Origin: Nocardioides sp. W7
GTDB lineage: Bacteria > Actinomycetota > Actinomycetes > Propionibacteriales > Nocardioidaceae
Direction: 5' to 3'
Length of the DNA: 64,000 nt
Assembly: GCF_022919075.1 (NCBI RefSeq)
Contig: NZ_CP095078.1
Span: 372,001 to 436,000 of the forward strand
Within the stretch, counting starts at the first letter, position 1; each line of letters opens with the position of its first letter. Positions 33,254 to 42,661 of this stretch are shown piece by piece. A program made the position numbers and the translations under genes. The notes beneath the pieces are model-generated. The model saw only the letters and a list, made by a program, of their open reading frames with translations. It did not search any database and was not told the origin of the DNA.

Positions 33254-34639
33254 TCAGGAGACGATCTCCGCCGGCCGCTGCGCAGCCACGTGCTCCGCAG
33301 CCAGGAAGGCGAGTCCGAGCGCGGTCAGCAGCCCGTTCCCGGCGAGGTAGCCCGATGCCCCGTGGCCGGAGATCCCCGCGGCCGCGCCGCCCGACGCGTA
33401 GAGACCGTCGATCGGGGTGCCGTCGGCGCGGAGCACCCGAGCGTCGCCGTCGACGACCAGGCCGCCCTGGGTGTGGAACAGCGCCGGCACCACGCGCACG
33501 GCGACGTACGGCGGGTCGAGCGGCGCCTCGAAGTGCTGCCGGCCCCAGGGGTCGGGGACGCGGCCCGAGGCCGCGGCGCCGGCCGCCGCGAGCGTCGCGG
33601 CCAGGGCCGCCTCGGGCAGTCCGGTGCGCGAGGCCAGCTCGGCGACGTCGGCACCGCGCACCAGCGAGCCCACCTCGACGCTCTGGCGGTAGTCCTTGAA
33701 CGGCAGGCACGCCTCGTGGACCCGCTCGTCGTACACGAGCCAGCCGCTGGCGCCGCGACGCGACGCGAGGGCGGCGGCGTACTCGGAGTAGCCGACCGTC
33801 TCGTCGCCGAACCGCACCCCGTCGAGGTCGACCAGCACCGCGCCGTGCATCACCGTCGCCCAGCCGACCAGGGTCGCGCCGCGCTCGCTCAGCGCGGCGT
33901 GGCCCTGGTAGGCGTCCAGGAACGCCGTGGCCGCCCCCAGCTCGCCGCCGATGCGCAGCGCGTCCCCCCGCGAGGCCTCGCTGCCGTGGTAGACGGCGTC
34001 GGCGATCTCCGGGAGGTGCCGGGCGACCAGGGTGCGGTCGGCACCGAACCCGTTCGTGGCCAGCAGGACCGCACCGGCGCTGACCTGCTCCAGCTCGCCG
34101 TCCGGCCGGGTCACGGTGACGATCGCCGCGCGGCCGCTGTCGTCGAGCTCGACGCCGCTCACCCGGGCCGGGACCAGCTGGTGGATCCGCGGCTCGGCCG
34201 CCGCTGCCCGGACCAGGTGCCCGAGGAGGGTGGAGCCGTGTCGGTCCGGCACGGTGTGGCACCGATACTCCGAGTGCCCCGGATACCCGAAGTCGGTCAC
34301 GAGCGAGAGGGGTACGCCGAGGTCGTCGGCCAGCCACTCGAGCATCCGCGGGCTGGCCTCGGCCAGCGCCCGCGCGAGCGCCAGGTCGCCGGTGCCCTTG
34401 GTCTTCGCCGCGACGTCGCCGACGAAGGTCTCGGGCGAGTCCTCGACCCCCTGCTCGCGCTGCCACCGGGTGCCGGTGCCGGGGATCATGGCCGTCGACA
34501 TCGAGGTGTTGTTGCCCTGCCGATAGTGCTCGCTCGCCTCGACGAGCAGCACCTCGAGACCCTGGCGGGCCGCCCTGAGCGCCCCGACGAGTCCGCCACC
34601 GGCGCCCGCGACGACCAGGTCGACGTCCGGTTCCACCAT
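33254..34639 (-). CDS. FAD-dependent oxidoreductase, fumarate reductase / ketosteroid dehydrogenase type
   Basis: A 461-residue flavoprotein. It has a dinucleotide-binding start V-V-A-G-A-G-G-G-L-V-G-A-L-R-A-A (about residues 9-24) and Glu at the end of strand 2 (L-L-V-E-A-S). The C-terminal FAD segment is A-S-G-G-A-A-A-G-I-S-G-H-G-A-S-G-Y, as in FAD_binding_2 enzymes. ATG 34639 is preceded by GAGGAGCGAGTG. It is the last gene of the nine-gene minus-strand operon and probably desaturates or reduces the pathway intermediate. Confidence 0.85.
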   Translation of the reverse strand: MVEPDVDLVVAGAGGGLVGALRAARQGLEVLLVEASEHYRQGNNTSMSTAMIPGTGTRWQREQGVEDSPETFVGDVAAKTKGTGDLALARALAEASPRMLEWLADDLGVPLSLVTDFGYPGHSEYRCHTVPDRHGSTLLGHLVRAAAAEPRIHQLVPARVSGVELDDSGRAAIVTVTRPDGELEQVSAGAVLLATNGFGADRTLVARHLPEIADAVYHGSEASRGDALRIGGELGAATAFLDAYQGHAALSERGATLVGWATVMHGAVLVDLDGVRFGDETVGYSEYAAALASRRGASGWLVYDERVHEACLPFKDYRQSVEVGSLVRGADVAELASRTGLPEAALAATLAAAGAAASGRVPDPWGRQHFEAPLDPPYVAVRVVPALFHTQGGLVVDGDARVLRADGTPIDGLYASGGAAAGISGHGASGYLAGNGLLTALGLAFLAAEHVAAQRPAEIVS

Positions 34640-34688
34640 CACTCGCTCCTCCTCGGCGCCACCGGTCGGCACCGGGACCCGGACCGGT

Positions 34689-35477
34689 TCAGAGGGACTG
34701 CCCGCCGTCCACGAACAGCGTCTGGCCCAGCAGCATCTCGTTGTGCGGGCTGAGCAGGAACGCCGCCGGGAGGACGAACTCCTCGGTGTCCATGATCCGG
34801 CCGCCGGGGATCCCGGCGACCACTCCGGCCGTGAACTCCGGGTCGTCGAAGAGGCCGCGGTTCACGTCGGTGAGGGTGGCGGCCGGGGCGAGGGCGTTGA
34901 CCCGCACGCCCTGGCCCGCCCACTCCTGGGCGAGGGTCTCGACGAGCATGCCGACCGCGGCCTTGCTCGCGTTGTACGGCGACCAGTCGGTGAAGCCGCG
35001 CCGGGCGAAGCTGGAGCTGGTGAACACCACGGCACCCCCGCGACCCAGGTGCCGGCGGGCCGCCCGGGCGGTGATGAACGCACCGGTCACGTTGGTGTCC
35101 AGCACTGCCCGGAACGCGGCGACCGGCAGGTCGACCGCCGGCTCGACGTGGGCGATGCCGGCGTTGGCGACGACCGCGTCCAGGCGGCCGTGAGTGCCCG
35201 CCACGTCCGCCATGACGGCGACCATGGCGTCCTCGTCGGTCACGTCGGCCACGTGGGCGCTGAAGGTCACCCCCTGCTCGGCCGCCAGGGCGCCCGTCTT
35301 CTCCAGGGCGTCGGCACGGCGACCGACCCCGGCGACGCGCATGCCCAGGCGGCCCAGGCCGAGGGCGATCGCCTGGCCGATGCCGCTGGTGGCGCCGGTG
35401 ACGACGACCGTGCGGCCGGTGAGGCCCAGGGCGCTGCCCAGGGCCGCGTGCTGGTCGGCGGGGACAAAGGAGGTCAT
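34689..35477 (-). CDS. Short-chain dehydrogenase/reductase
   Basis: A 262-residue classical SDR. It has T-G-A-T-S-G-I-G (about residues 28-35), N-A-G-I-A, catalytic Ser in F-T-S-S-S-F-A, Tyr and Lys in Y-N-A-S-K, and a C-terminal L-F-V-D-G-G. It is an NAD(P)-dependent alcohol/ketone oxidoreductase. ATG 35477 has AGGAA upstream and overlaps the ligase stop (ATGA), so it is translationally coupled to it. Confidence 0.92.
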   Translation of the reverse strand: MTSFVPADQHAALGSALGLTGRTVVVTGATSGIGQAIALGLGRLGMRVAGVGRRADALEKTGALAAEQGVTFSAHVADVTDEDAMVAVMADVAGTHGRLDAVVANAGIAHVEPAVDLPVAAFRAVLDTNVTGAFITARAARRHLGRGGAVVFTSSSFARRGFTDWSPYNASKAAVGMLVETLAQEWAGQGVRVNALAPAATLTDVNRGLFDDPEFTAGVVAGIPGGRIMDTEEFVLPAAFLLSPHNEMLLGQTLFVDGGQSL

Positions 35478-36979
35478 GGCTGTTCCTGTTTCGTCGGGGA
35501 CGGTGGTCCGGTGGGGGTGCGGAGGTCGAGGATCGCGGAGTCGGCGGCGTGGGCCGCATCGGCGAGTCGGGAGCGGTCGGTCTTGCCGCCGTAGTTGCGG
35601 GGGAACGTCGGGCACGCCACGACCTCCCAGACCGCGGGCACGGCGGCGAGCGCGGTGCGGACGCGAGACAACGTCTCGGGGTCGAGCCCGGGCACGGGCA
35701 GCACCAGGCGGGCCGCGGTGTCGTCGGCTCCCGGCAGCACGACCGCCTCCGGGAGGCCGGTGGCGGCGGTCACGGCCAGCTCCAGCTCGCGGGGGACGAG
35801 CTGGCGGCCGCCGACCGGCACCACGTCGCGCAGGCGTCCGAAGAGCTCCAGTCCCCCACGGCCGTCGAACGAGCCGAGGTCGCCGGTGGGCAGCCACCCG
35901 TCCCGGAGGGTCGGCACGCTGCGCAGGCCGCCGGCCTCGGCGACGAGGTACTGCTCGGCCACGGCCGCGCCGCGCACGAGCACCTCGCCGCGGGCGCCGC
36001 CCTCGACGTTGACGTCGAGCAGGGGATGCGGCACGCCGACGTGGCAGGGTCCGGCCTCCCGCCTGGTCGCTGCCGAGGCCACGGCGACGTTGCCCACCTC
36101 GGTGAGGCCGTAGATGTTGAGCACGTCGCCGTGCCCCGCCAGCGCCGTCTCCAGGCTCCGGAGCGTCTCCGGGTCGCCGTGCCCCCCGGTCATGACGGCC
36201 ACTCGGAGCCCGCGCGCCACCAGGGTCTCGACCGCACCGCGCGCGAGCGCCTCGCGCCAGTCGTGCGGCTGCAGCGCGAGCACCTGGACTCCCGCCGTCG
36301 AGGCGGCGACGAGCGATGCCGGGTCGGTGCGCTCGGTCAGCGCCAGGGTTCCGCCGAGCAGGAGCACGCAGCGCAGCGCCCCGATCGCGATGTTGGTGTT
36401 GGTGGACGCGAGCGAGAGCCAGGTGTCCCCCGGCCGCAGCCCCATCGAGAGCACCCGGCCGACCGCGTCGGCGTGCTCGCCCGCCACGGTGCGCACGATG
36501 CCCTTGGGCACGCCGGTGCTGCCCGTCGAGAACTGGACGGCGCTCACCTGTCGGTCCGGTCGGGGGGCGTTCCGGATCATCGGTGCCGCGACGAGCTCGG
36601 CGAAGGCGTCGGGCGTCAGCACCCGGACGGGCGTCCGCGCCGCGTCTTCGGCCAGCTCGGGACCGACCACGGCCTCGACCACGTCGAGGCTGGAGACGAT
36701 CGCCGGCAGCACCGGTCCCGCCCCCGGGCCCACCACCACCGGCACCAGGCCCGCTGCCTGGGCGGCCAGGTAACCGAGCACCGGGAGGGCGCCCTCGTAG
36801 ACACCGAGGAGGACGCCCTGCCCCGGCCGGCAGCCCCGGTCGACGAATCCACCCGCGAGTCCCTGGACGAGGCGGTCGAGCTCGGCCCAGGTGGTCGCCC
36901 TGCCGGCGGGATCGACAAGAGCCACCTGCTCCGGGCGGCGTACGCCGTGCTCCACGAGCTTGGCGAGGAGGTCAGGCAC
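35474..36979 (-). CDS. AMP-forming acyl-CoA ligase
   Basis: A 501-residue adenylate-forming enzyme. The phosphate loop is F-S-T-G-S-T-G-V-P-K-G (about residues 150-160), then N-I-Y-G-L-T-E, G-W-L-P-T-G-D-L-G and the catalytic Lys near R-N-Y-G-G-K-T-D. It activates a carboxylate to its CoA thioester. It is shorter than many ligases but has all core motifs. It overlaps the amidohydrolase and SDR genes, so it is part of the same catabolic operon. Confidence 0.9.
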   Translation of the reverse strand: MPDLLAKLVEHGVRRPEQVALVDPAGRATTWAELDRLVQGLAGGFVDRGCRPGQGVLLGVYEGALPVLGYLAAQAAGLVPVVVGPGAGPVLPAIVSSLDVVEAVVGPELAEDAARTPVRVLTPDAFAELVAAPMIRNAPRPDRQVSAVQFSTGSTGVPKGIVRTVAGEHADAVGRVLSMGLRPGDTWLSLASTNTNIAIGALRCVLLLGGTLALTERTDPASLVAASTAGVQVLALQPHDWREALARGAVETLVARGLRVAVMTGGHGDPETLRSLETALAGHGDVLNIYGLTEVGNVAVASAATRREAGPCHVGVPHPLLDVNVEGGARGEVLVRGAAVAEQYLVAEAGGLRSVPTLRDGWLPTGDLGSFDGRGGLELFGRLRDVVPVGGRQLVPRELELAVTAATGLPEAVVLPGADDTAARLVLPVPGLDPETLSRVRTALAAVPAVWEVVACPTFPRNYGGKTDRSRLADAAHAADSAILDLRTPTGPPSPTKQEQP

Positions 36980-38414
36980 GAGGCTCCATCGGCAGGGCCA
37001 GGCCCGAGGGGGCCTGGAGCACGTCGTCGAGCAGGCCGCGCTCGATCGCCTCGGTCCAGATCGAGCCCAGGGCGTCCGCGGCCGCCGTGGCCACGCGGTC
37101 CTGGTCGAGGGTACGGACCCGCCCGTCGCGGACCACCGGCTCGCCGTGGACCATGGAGAAGCTCACGTCCCGCCCGTTGCCGTAGTAGACCAGCGACTGC
37201 ACCGGGTCGAGCACCGGAGCGACGGCCGGGCCGCGCAGGTCGACCGCGACGAGGTCCGCCAGCGCACCCGCCCGGATCCGGCCCAGGTCGTCCCGGCCGA
37301 GCGCGTCGGCGTTGGTGGCGGTCGCCGTACGGAGCACGTCGGCCGCGGTGGGGGTGTCGGTGCGGCCGGTCCCGATCTTCCCCAGCACCGCCGCGAACTT
37401 GAGCTCCTCGACCATGTCGCAGCTGAAGCCGTCGGTGCCGAGCCCGACCCGGATCCCGGCCTCCCGGAACGCGACCGACGGCGAGACGACGGCCTCCTTG
37501 GCCTTGCGCGACGCGCAGTGGACGACGGTGATCCCGCTGCTCGCAGCCAGCTCCAGGTCCTGCTCCGGCAGGTAGGTGCCGTGGGCGGCGACCAGCCGCT
37601 CGTTGGCCAGCCCGACCTTCTCCAGCACCCGGAGCGGGGTGAGCCCGTAGCGCCGGTCGGTCTCGGCCAGCTCGCCGGGGGCCTGGCACAGGTGGGTGGT
37701 CACCCGGCTGCCGAGCTCGGCCGAGATCTCGGCGACGGCCTCGAGGACCGCGTAGTCGACGGCGTGCACCGCGGCGGGGCCGAGCACCAGGGTGATCCGG
37801 TCCGCGCGGCCCTCCCAGCGCTGGGCCAGCTCCCGGAACCCGGCCAGCTGGGTCGCCTGGACCTCGGACGCCGTCGAGTCGTCGCGCCGCGTCGCCCCGC
37901 CCTCGAGGCGGCCGAGCCGGTGCGCGACGTCCATCGGCACCGTGGGTCCCGCGAAGGTCCGCACGCCGGAGCGCACCGCGAGCTCGAGGTAGCCCTCGGT
38001 GTCCGTCGAGGCGTGGTTGAGGACCGTGGTCGTCCCGGTCCGGAGCATCCCGAGCAGGTCCCACTCGACGATCGAGCGGTACCGCTCGACCACGGACTCG
38101 TCGTACGCGTGCTGCCACAGGCGCGAGAGCGGGACGTAGAACGGCATCCCGGCGGGCAGCGGGAAGTCCTCCGACACGGCCCGTCCGATCGGCCCGGCCC
38201 CGACGTGGGTGTGCAGGTTCACCAGCCCGGGGATCAGCAGGTGGCCCGGCAGGTCGACGCGCTCGGCGTCGACCCCGGCGGCCGCCGCAGCGGGCAGCAC
38301 CGCCTCGATCCGAGGACCGGCGACCAGGACCGCGGTGTCCCTGGCGACCGAGCCGTCCGGGAGCAGCACCCACGACGGCTGCAGGAGGACCCGAGTGGCG
38401 CTCCGATCAGACAC
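36972..38414 (-). CDS. Amidohydrolase of the TRZ/ATZ deaminase type
   Basis: A 480-residue metal-dependent hydrolase. Metal ligands are visible as L-H-T-H-V (about residues 67-71), T-H-L-C-Q, A-A-H-G-T-Y and G-T-D-G-F-S. The family includes SAH/guanine/cytosine deaminases, chlorohydrolases and SsnA; the G-T-D-G-F-S-C-D-M segment is closest to the SsnA group as I recall it. It likely deaminates or dechlorinates a ring compound. It overlaps the small gene upstream by 8 bp. Confidence 0.86.
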   Translation of the reverse strand: MSDRSATRVLLQPSWVLLPDGSVARDTAVLVAGPRIEAVLPAAAAAGVDAERVDLPGHLLIPGLVNLHTHVGAGPIGRAVSEDFPLPAGMPFYVPLSRLWQHAYDESVVERYRSIVEWDLLGMLRTGTTTVLNHASTDTEGYLELAVRSGVRTFAGPTVPMDVAHRLGRLEGGATRRDDSTASEVQATQLAGFRELAQRWEGRADRITLVLGPAAVHAVDYAVLEAVAEISAELGSRVTTHLCQAPGELAETDRRYGLTPLRVLEKVGLANERLVAAHGTYLPEQDLELAASSGITVVHCASRKAKEAVVSPSVAFREAGIRVGLGTDGFSCDMVEELKFAAVLGKIGTGRTDTPTAADVLRTATATNADALGRDDLGRIRAGALADLVAVDLRGPAVAPVLDPVQSLVYYGNGRDVSFSMVHGEPVVRDGRVRTLDQDRVATAAADALGSIWTEAIERGLLDDVLQAPSGLALPMEPRA

Positions 38415-38691
38415 GGGCGTCCAGCGGTGCTCCGAGGACCCGCCGGATCAGGCGCATCCGCTCGGTCGCGAGCCGTTCGCCCAGCTCGGCGTCGGGCACC
38501 AGCTCGTCGACCGTGTCCGCGGCCAGGACGCCCGCGTCCACGACGGCGCGCTCGAGCAGCATCACCCGGTCGCGCAGCACCCACAGCTCCTCGGTGAGCC
38601 CGGTGATCATCCGGGCCAGGTCGTCGGTGCTGGACGCGTGCAGGTACTGGGGGGTCTCCATCGTCGTCTTCCTCTCGTCGGTGCTGCTCAT
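38407..38691 (-). CDS. Small helical protein of unknown function, operon member
   Basis: A 94-residue protein predicted almost wholly helical with heptad-like spacing (E-L-W-V-L-R-D-R-V-M-L-L-E-R-A-V). Its ATG overlaps the methyltransferase stop (ATGA) and its end overlaps the amidohydrolase, so it is translated as part of the operon. No family is recognised. It might be a subunit or adaptor of a neighbouring enzyme. Confidence 0.75.
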   Translation of the reverse strand: MSSTDERKTTMETPQYLHASSTDDLARMITGLTEELWVLRDRVMLLERAVVDAGVLAADTVDELVPDAELGERLATERMRLIRRVLGAPLDARV

Positions 38692-39749
38692 CGGGACGGC
38701 TTGACGCCGCGGGTGACCCAGGGGTACGACGCCCCGAACTCCTCGACCTGCTCGAAGCCGGCCGCGCTGACCAGTCCGGGCCGGTCGGCGAGGAGCGAGC
38801 CGCGCCAGAACGGCTCCTCGCGGTGCTCGGTCTCCCAGTCCAGGACCATGCAGCGGAACAGCGAGGCCTGGTCCTTGTACGGCGCCACGTCGCCGATCAG
38901 CACCTCGCCGCCGGGCCTGCAGACCCGGTAGGCCTCCGCGAGGATCTGCTTCGCCGCCGGGACGGGCACCTCGTGGAAGAGGATGAACGCGGTGACCAGG
39001 TCGAAGCTGTCGTCCTCGAACGGCAGGTTCTCCGCCGCCGCCTGGTAGAGCTCCCACTCGTGGCCGTGTCGCGCCGCGACCACCTTGGCGTGCTCCAGCT
39101 CGGTCCGGCCGAGCTCGACACCGGTGATCCTGGCGTCCGGGTAGACCTCCTGGATCGACACCGCCGAGCGGCCGGTTCCGACACCCAGGGACAGGATGTC
39201 GTCGTAGTGGTCCTTCAGGCCGCCCCGGGCGGTCGTGACGCGGGCGTCGGTGAACTTCTCGCCGGCCCGGACGGCGCCGACGCCGCCGGTGGAGAAGATC
39301 AGGTCGTAGACGTAGTCGTGGATCATGAAGCCCATCCGCGGGTGGCCCTCCCAGCCGCCGGGGGCCAGGTGGAACTCCGTCTCGGACCAGTACGACGGCG
39401 CCTCGACGTCCGGGTTCAGGTGCAGGGTGCCGCCCTGGTCGGCGTACTTCTCGTACTCCGCCAGGATCTCCGCCTCCCCGTCCTCGTAGGCCAGCAGGGC
39501 CGAGCGGAACTGCTGCTCGGCGCAGAAGCGGGTGTAGAAGCGGTCCCACTGGTAGACCTTCGACTCCGCCTCCATCACCTTGGTGACGGCGCGGATCTGG
39601 CTCTGGACGCCCTCGGGCAGCGTGTCGGTGTCGATCAGCCGGTCGAAGTCCTCCTCGGCGGCGCCTTGGAGGCTCATGCCCGACCAGCGGGCGAGGTCGG
39701 CGAGGAAGTTGAAGTCGGCGCGGCCGCGCTGCTTGAGTCCGGTGGCCAT
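38688..39749 (-). CDS. Class I SAM-dependent methyltransferase with N-terminal extension
   Basis: A 353-residue protein. The C-terminal 170 residues are a Rossmann methyltransferase: I-L-S-L-G-V-G-T-G-R-S-A (motif I, about residue 190), V-E-L-G acidic turn, F-D-L-V-T-A-F-I-L-F-H-E. The N-terminal 175 residues are unlike common methyltransferases and may be a binding domain. It lies between the transporter permease and the small gene in the operon. The substrate may be a pathway intermediate or, equally, the proteins around it. Confidence 0.8.
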   Translation of the reverse strand: MATGLKQRGRADFNFLADLARWSGMSLQGAAEEDFDRLIDTDTLPEGVQSQIRAVTKVMEAESKVYQWDRFYTRFCAEQQFRSALLAYEDGEAEILAEYEKYADQGGTLHLNPDVEAPSYWSETEFHLAPGGWEGHPRMGFMIHDYVYDLIFSTGGVGAVRAGEKFTDARVTTARGGLKDHYDDILSLGVGTGRSAVSIQEVYPDARITGVELGRTELEHAKVVAARHGHEWELYQAAAENLPFEDDSFDLVTAFILFHEVPVPAAKQILAEAYRVCRPGGEVLIGDVAPYKDQASLFRCMVLDWETEHREEPFWRGSLLADRPGLVSAAGFEQVEEFGASYPWVTRGVKPSR

Positions 39750-39783
39750 GGGATTCCTTTCGATGGAGGGGGTGGAGGACGCC

Positions 39784-40659
39784 TCAGTCGGCGTTCGGCT
39801 GGTTCCAGCGCAGCAGGTAGCGCGAGAGCAGCTTCACCGAGCCGTACAGCAGCATCCCGAGCACGGACAGCACGACGACCGTGGCGAACATGCCGGGCAT
39901 GTCGATGCGCGCGTTGAACAGCTGAAGCAGGGTGCCGAGCCCGACCGTGGTGCCCGACCCGAGGATCTCCGCGACGACCGCGGCGGTCAGGGCGAGGACG
40001 AACGACACCTCGAACGAGGCGAGGATGAACGGCAGCGCGGCGTAGAACCGGAGCCGCCGGAAGGTCTCCCAGCGGCTGGCCCGGCAGGCCCGCATCAGGT
40101 CCAGCTGCTCCTGACGGACGCTGTTCAGGCCGGTGTAGGTGTTGACCAGGATCGGGAAGAACACCATCACCACCACCAGCACCACCTTCGAGCTGATCCC
40201 GAAGCCGAACCAGATCAGCAGCAGCGGCGCCACCGCGATCTTCGGCATCGCCTGGAAGGCGACGACGAACGGGTTCAGCACCTTGTAGAGGAGCGGCACC
40301 TCGGTCATCACGACCGCGAGACCGATGCCGAGCGCGGCGCCGACGGCGAAGCCGAGCAGGGTCTCCTGCATGGTGACGATGCCGGCGTCGAGCAGGAAGC
40401 CCGACCGGATGAGCGACCACAGGCTCTCCCAGACGGCCTGTGGTCCGGGGACGACCTGGTGGCTCACGCCGGTCACGGTGACGAGGAGCTGCCAGAGCGC
40501 GATGGCGGCGACGAACTCCGCGACGACGAAGGCGATCTGGCCCAGGGCGCGCCGGGCGGCCCGTCGTGGGGACCGCGGCGGCGGGCCCGAGGATCCCGGG
40601 GGGATCACCGGCTCGTCGGCCCCCGGATGGGTGTCGGGAAGCTGGCTGGTGGTGGTCAT
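39784..40659 (-). CDS. NitT/TauT-type ABC transporter permease
   Basis: A 291-residue permease of the SsuC/TauC type. It has a proline-rich cytoplasmic N-terminus of about 40 residues, then six hydrophobic helices, with V-V-P-G-P-Q-A-V-W and the A-M-P-K-I-A-V-A-P-L-L-L-I-W-F-G signature. It works with the ATPase and binding protein just upstream in the operon to import an organic anion, sulfonate or heterocycle; the substrate is unknown. Confidence 0.9.
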   Translation of the reverse strand: MTTTSQLPDTHPGADEPVIPPGSSGPPPRSPRRAARRALGQIAFVVAEFVAAIALWQLLVTVTGVSHQVVPGPQAVWESLWSLIRSGFLLDAGIVTMQETLLGFAVGAALGIGLAVVMTEVPLLYKVLNPFVVAFQAMPKIAVAPLLLIWFGFGISSKVVLVVVMVFFPILVNTYTGLNSVRQEQLDLMRACRASRWETFRRLRFYAALPFILASFEVSFVLALTAAVVAEILGSGTTVGLGTLLQLFNARIDMPGMFATVVVLSVLGMLLYGSVKLLSRYLLRWNQPNAD

Positions 40660-40697
40660 GGGCTCTGCTCCTGCTCCGTGCGAGGTCGGCGGGTCGG

Positions 40698-41507
40698 TCA
40701 GTGCGAGATCAGCGACCGCAACATGGAGGTCAGCTCCACGTAGCGAGGGTGCGAGCGGGTCTCCTCGCCGCGCGGACGCGGGAGCTCGACCTGGACGTCG
40801 CTGATGATGCGGCCGGGCCGCGGCGACATGGTGAGGACGCGGTCGGAGAGGTAGACGGCCTCCCCGATGTCGTGGGTGATGAACACGACGGTCGCCCCGG
40901 TGTGCTCCCAGATCCGCAGCAGCTCGTCGTTCATCACCTCGCGGGTGAGGGCGTCGAGGGCGCCGAACGGCTCGTCCATCAAGATGATCGGCGGCGAGTT
41001 GATCAGCGAGCGCGCGATCGCGACCCGCTGCTGCATGCCTCCGGAGAGCTCGGTCGGGTACTTCTTGCCGAACCCGTCGAGGCGGACCATCTCCAGGAGG
41101 TCGGCGCAGCGCTGCGTGATCTCGGCCTTGCTGCGGACGCGGTTCAGCAGCGCCGGCATCTGGACGTTCTGCTCGACCGTGTACCAGGGCAGCAGCACCG
41201 CCTGCTGGAACGCGATCCCGATCTTGGGGCTGGGACCGTCGACGACGTCCTGACCGATGCGCACCTGGCCGCTGGTCGTCGTGGTCAGGCCGGCGACGAT
41301 GCGCATCAGGGTGGACTTGCCGCAGCCGCTGGGGCCGAGCACCGAGACGAAGCTGCCGGCCTCGATCTCCAGGTCCGTGGGCGCCAGGGCGTGGATCCCC
41401 TGGCCGTCCCGGGTGCGGAAGAACTTCGCCGCCCCGTCGATGGTGATGGACTCGCCGTGGGCGACGCCGGGCAGCCCCGGAAGCTCAGCCACGGGCGCCG
41501 CGGTCAC
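40698..41507 (-). CDS. NitT/TauT-type ABC transporter ATPase
   Basis: A 269-residue ATPase. Walker A is G-P-S-G-C-G-K-S-T, the signature L-S-G-G-M-Q-Q-R, Walker B I-I-L-M-D-E-P-F-G and the H-loop T-H-D. GTG 41507 is preceded by GGAGG and overlaps the binding-protein stop (GTGA). The long upstream frame is a shadow of the binding-protein gene. Confidence 0.92.
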   Translation of the reverse strand: MTAAPVAELPGLPGVAHGESITIDGAAKFFRTRDGQGIHALAPTDLEIEAGSFVSVLGPSGCGKSTLMRIVAGLTTTTSGQVRIGQDVVDGPSPKIGIAFQQAVLLPWYTVEQNVQMPALLNRVRSKAEITQRCADLLEMVRLDGFGKKYPTELSGGMQQRVAIARSLINSPPIILMDEPFGALDALTREVMNDELLRIWEHTGATVVFITHDIGEAVYLSDRVLTMSPRPGRIISDVQVELPRPRGEETRSHPRYVELTSMLRSLISH

Positions 41508-42661
41508 GCGCCCTCCTTCGCCTGGTCGACGACCTCGGCGCGGTCGAAGTCGTTCGCGGCCTCGTTGAACTCGTCGGTGAAGAACTGCGTGGGGTCGAGC
41601 TCCTGGGAGATCAGGCCGGCCGCGAGGTTGTAGGCCACCTGCCCCGCCCACAGCTCCTCGGACTGCGCGCCCCAGGTGTTGTCGAGCTCGAAGTCCTCGA
41701 GCCGCATCGTGTCGATGGTCGCCTGGAGCACCTTGCGGGTCTGCTCGAAGGCCTCGTCCTCGTCGTCACCCGGGAGGGGCGCGCGCTGGGGGTACTCCTC
41801 CCAGAAGAGCTCGACCGCGGCGTCCGGGTTCTCCTTCAGGAACACCGTCGAGCGGGCCACCGCCCGGCTCACGCCCTCGATGACGTCGGGGTTCTCCGCG
41901 ATGTACTCGTCGGTCGCCCCGAGGCCGATGCCGTAGAAGTCGTTCTGCCAGGCCGGAGCGGGCAGCACGTCGATCTCGTAGCCCGCGTTCTCGAAGGACG
42001 CCCAGAGCCCGGGCCAGCCCACGAACGCGTCGATCTCGCCCTTCTTGAGCGACTCGGCCGAGGTGGCGCCGTACCCGGTCGAGACCTGCTTGACGCTGGC
42101 GGGGTCGACCCCCGCCTCCTTCATCCGGGTGCTCAGGTAGCCGACGTTGGAGTCCGAGACCTGCGGGAACCCGACGACCTTGCCGTCGAGGTCGGCGTCG
42201 GACTTGATCGAGCTGCCCGGCGCGGTGACGATCTCGTACGACGAGCGCGGCAGCAGGTTGTAGAAGATCTTGATCGGCAGCCGGTCGGTCTCGGCGGCGG
42301 CGATCAGGCTGTCGGGCGTCTGGATCGCGATGTCGGCGACCCCGCCCATCACGGCCTGGGGCGTCGTGGTCGAGCCACCGGTGGTGGTGACCGTGACGTC
42401 GAGGCACTCCTCGGCGAAGTAGCCGAGCTCGTCGGCGAGCGAGGCGTAGGGCGCGTAGGAGATGTCCATGTCGCTGGTGCCCATCATGATGGTGACCTTC
42501 TCGGTCGAGCCGCAGTCCTCGGAGGCCGCCGCGGTCTCCTCCTCGCCGCCGCAGGCAGCGAGGAGGACGGGGAGCAGCAGCGCCGACCCGCCCAGTACGG
42601 CGGCGCGTCGCCTCGCGCTCGTGGTCGATCGGGTGCGGCTCGGGGCCAGTGCCTTCTTCAT
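41504..42661 (-). CDS. NitT/TauT-type ABC substrate-binding lipoprotein
   Basis: A 385-residue periplasmic-binding-fold protein of the NMT1/SsuA/TauA group. It has a basic N-terminus and the lipobox L-L-A-A-C, then an Ala/Glu-rich linker. The core has Y-A-P-Y-A-S-L-A-D-E-L-G-Y-F and G-G-S-T-T-T-P-Q-A-V. ATG 42661 has AAGGAGACGAC before it. First gene of the nine-gene operon, so its promoter must lie within 42662-42981. Confidence 0.9.
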   Translation of the reverse strand: MKKALAPSRTRSTTSARRRAAVLGGSALLLPVLLAACGGEEETAAASEDCGSTEKVTIMMGTSDMDISYAPYASLADELGYFAEECLDVTVTTTGGSTTTPQAVMGGVADIAIQTPDSLIAAAETDRLPIKIFYNLLPRSSYEIVTAPGSSIKSDADLDGKVVGFPQVSDSNVGYLSTRMKEAGVDPASVKQVSTGYGATSAESLKKGEIDAFVGWPGLWASFENAGYEIDVLPAPAWQNDFYGIGLGATDEYIAENPDVIEGVSRAVARSTVFLKENPDAAVELFWEEYPQRAPLPGDDEDEAFEQTRKVLQATIDTMRLEDFELDNTWGAQSEELWAGQVAYNLAAGLISQELDPTQFFTDEFNEAANDFDRAEVVDQAKEGA

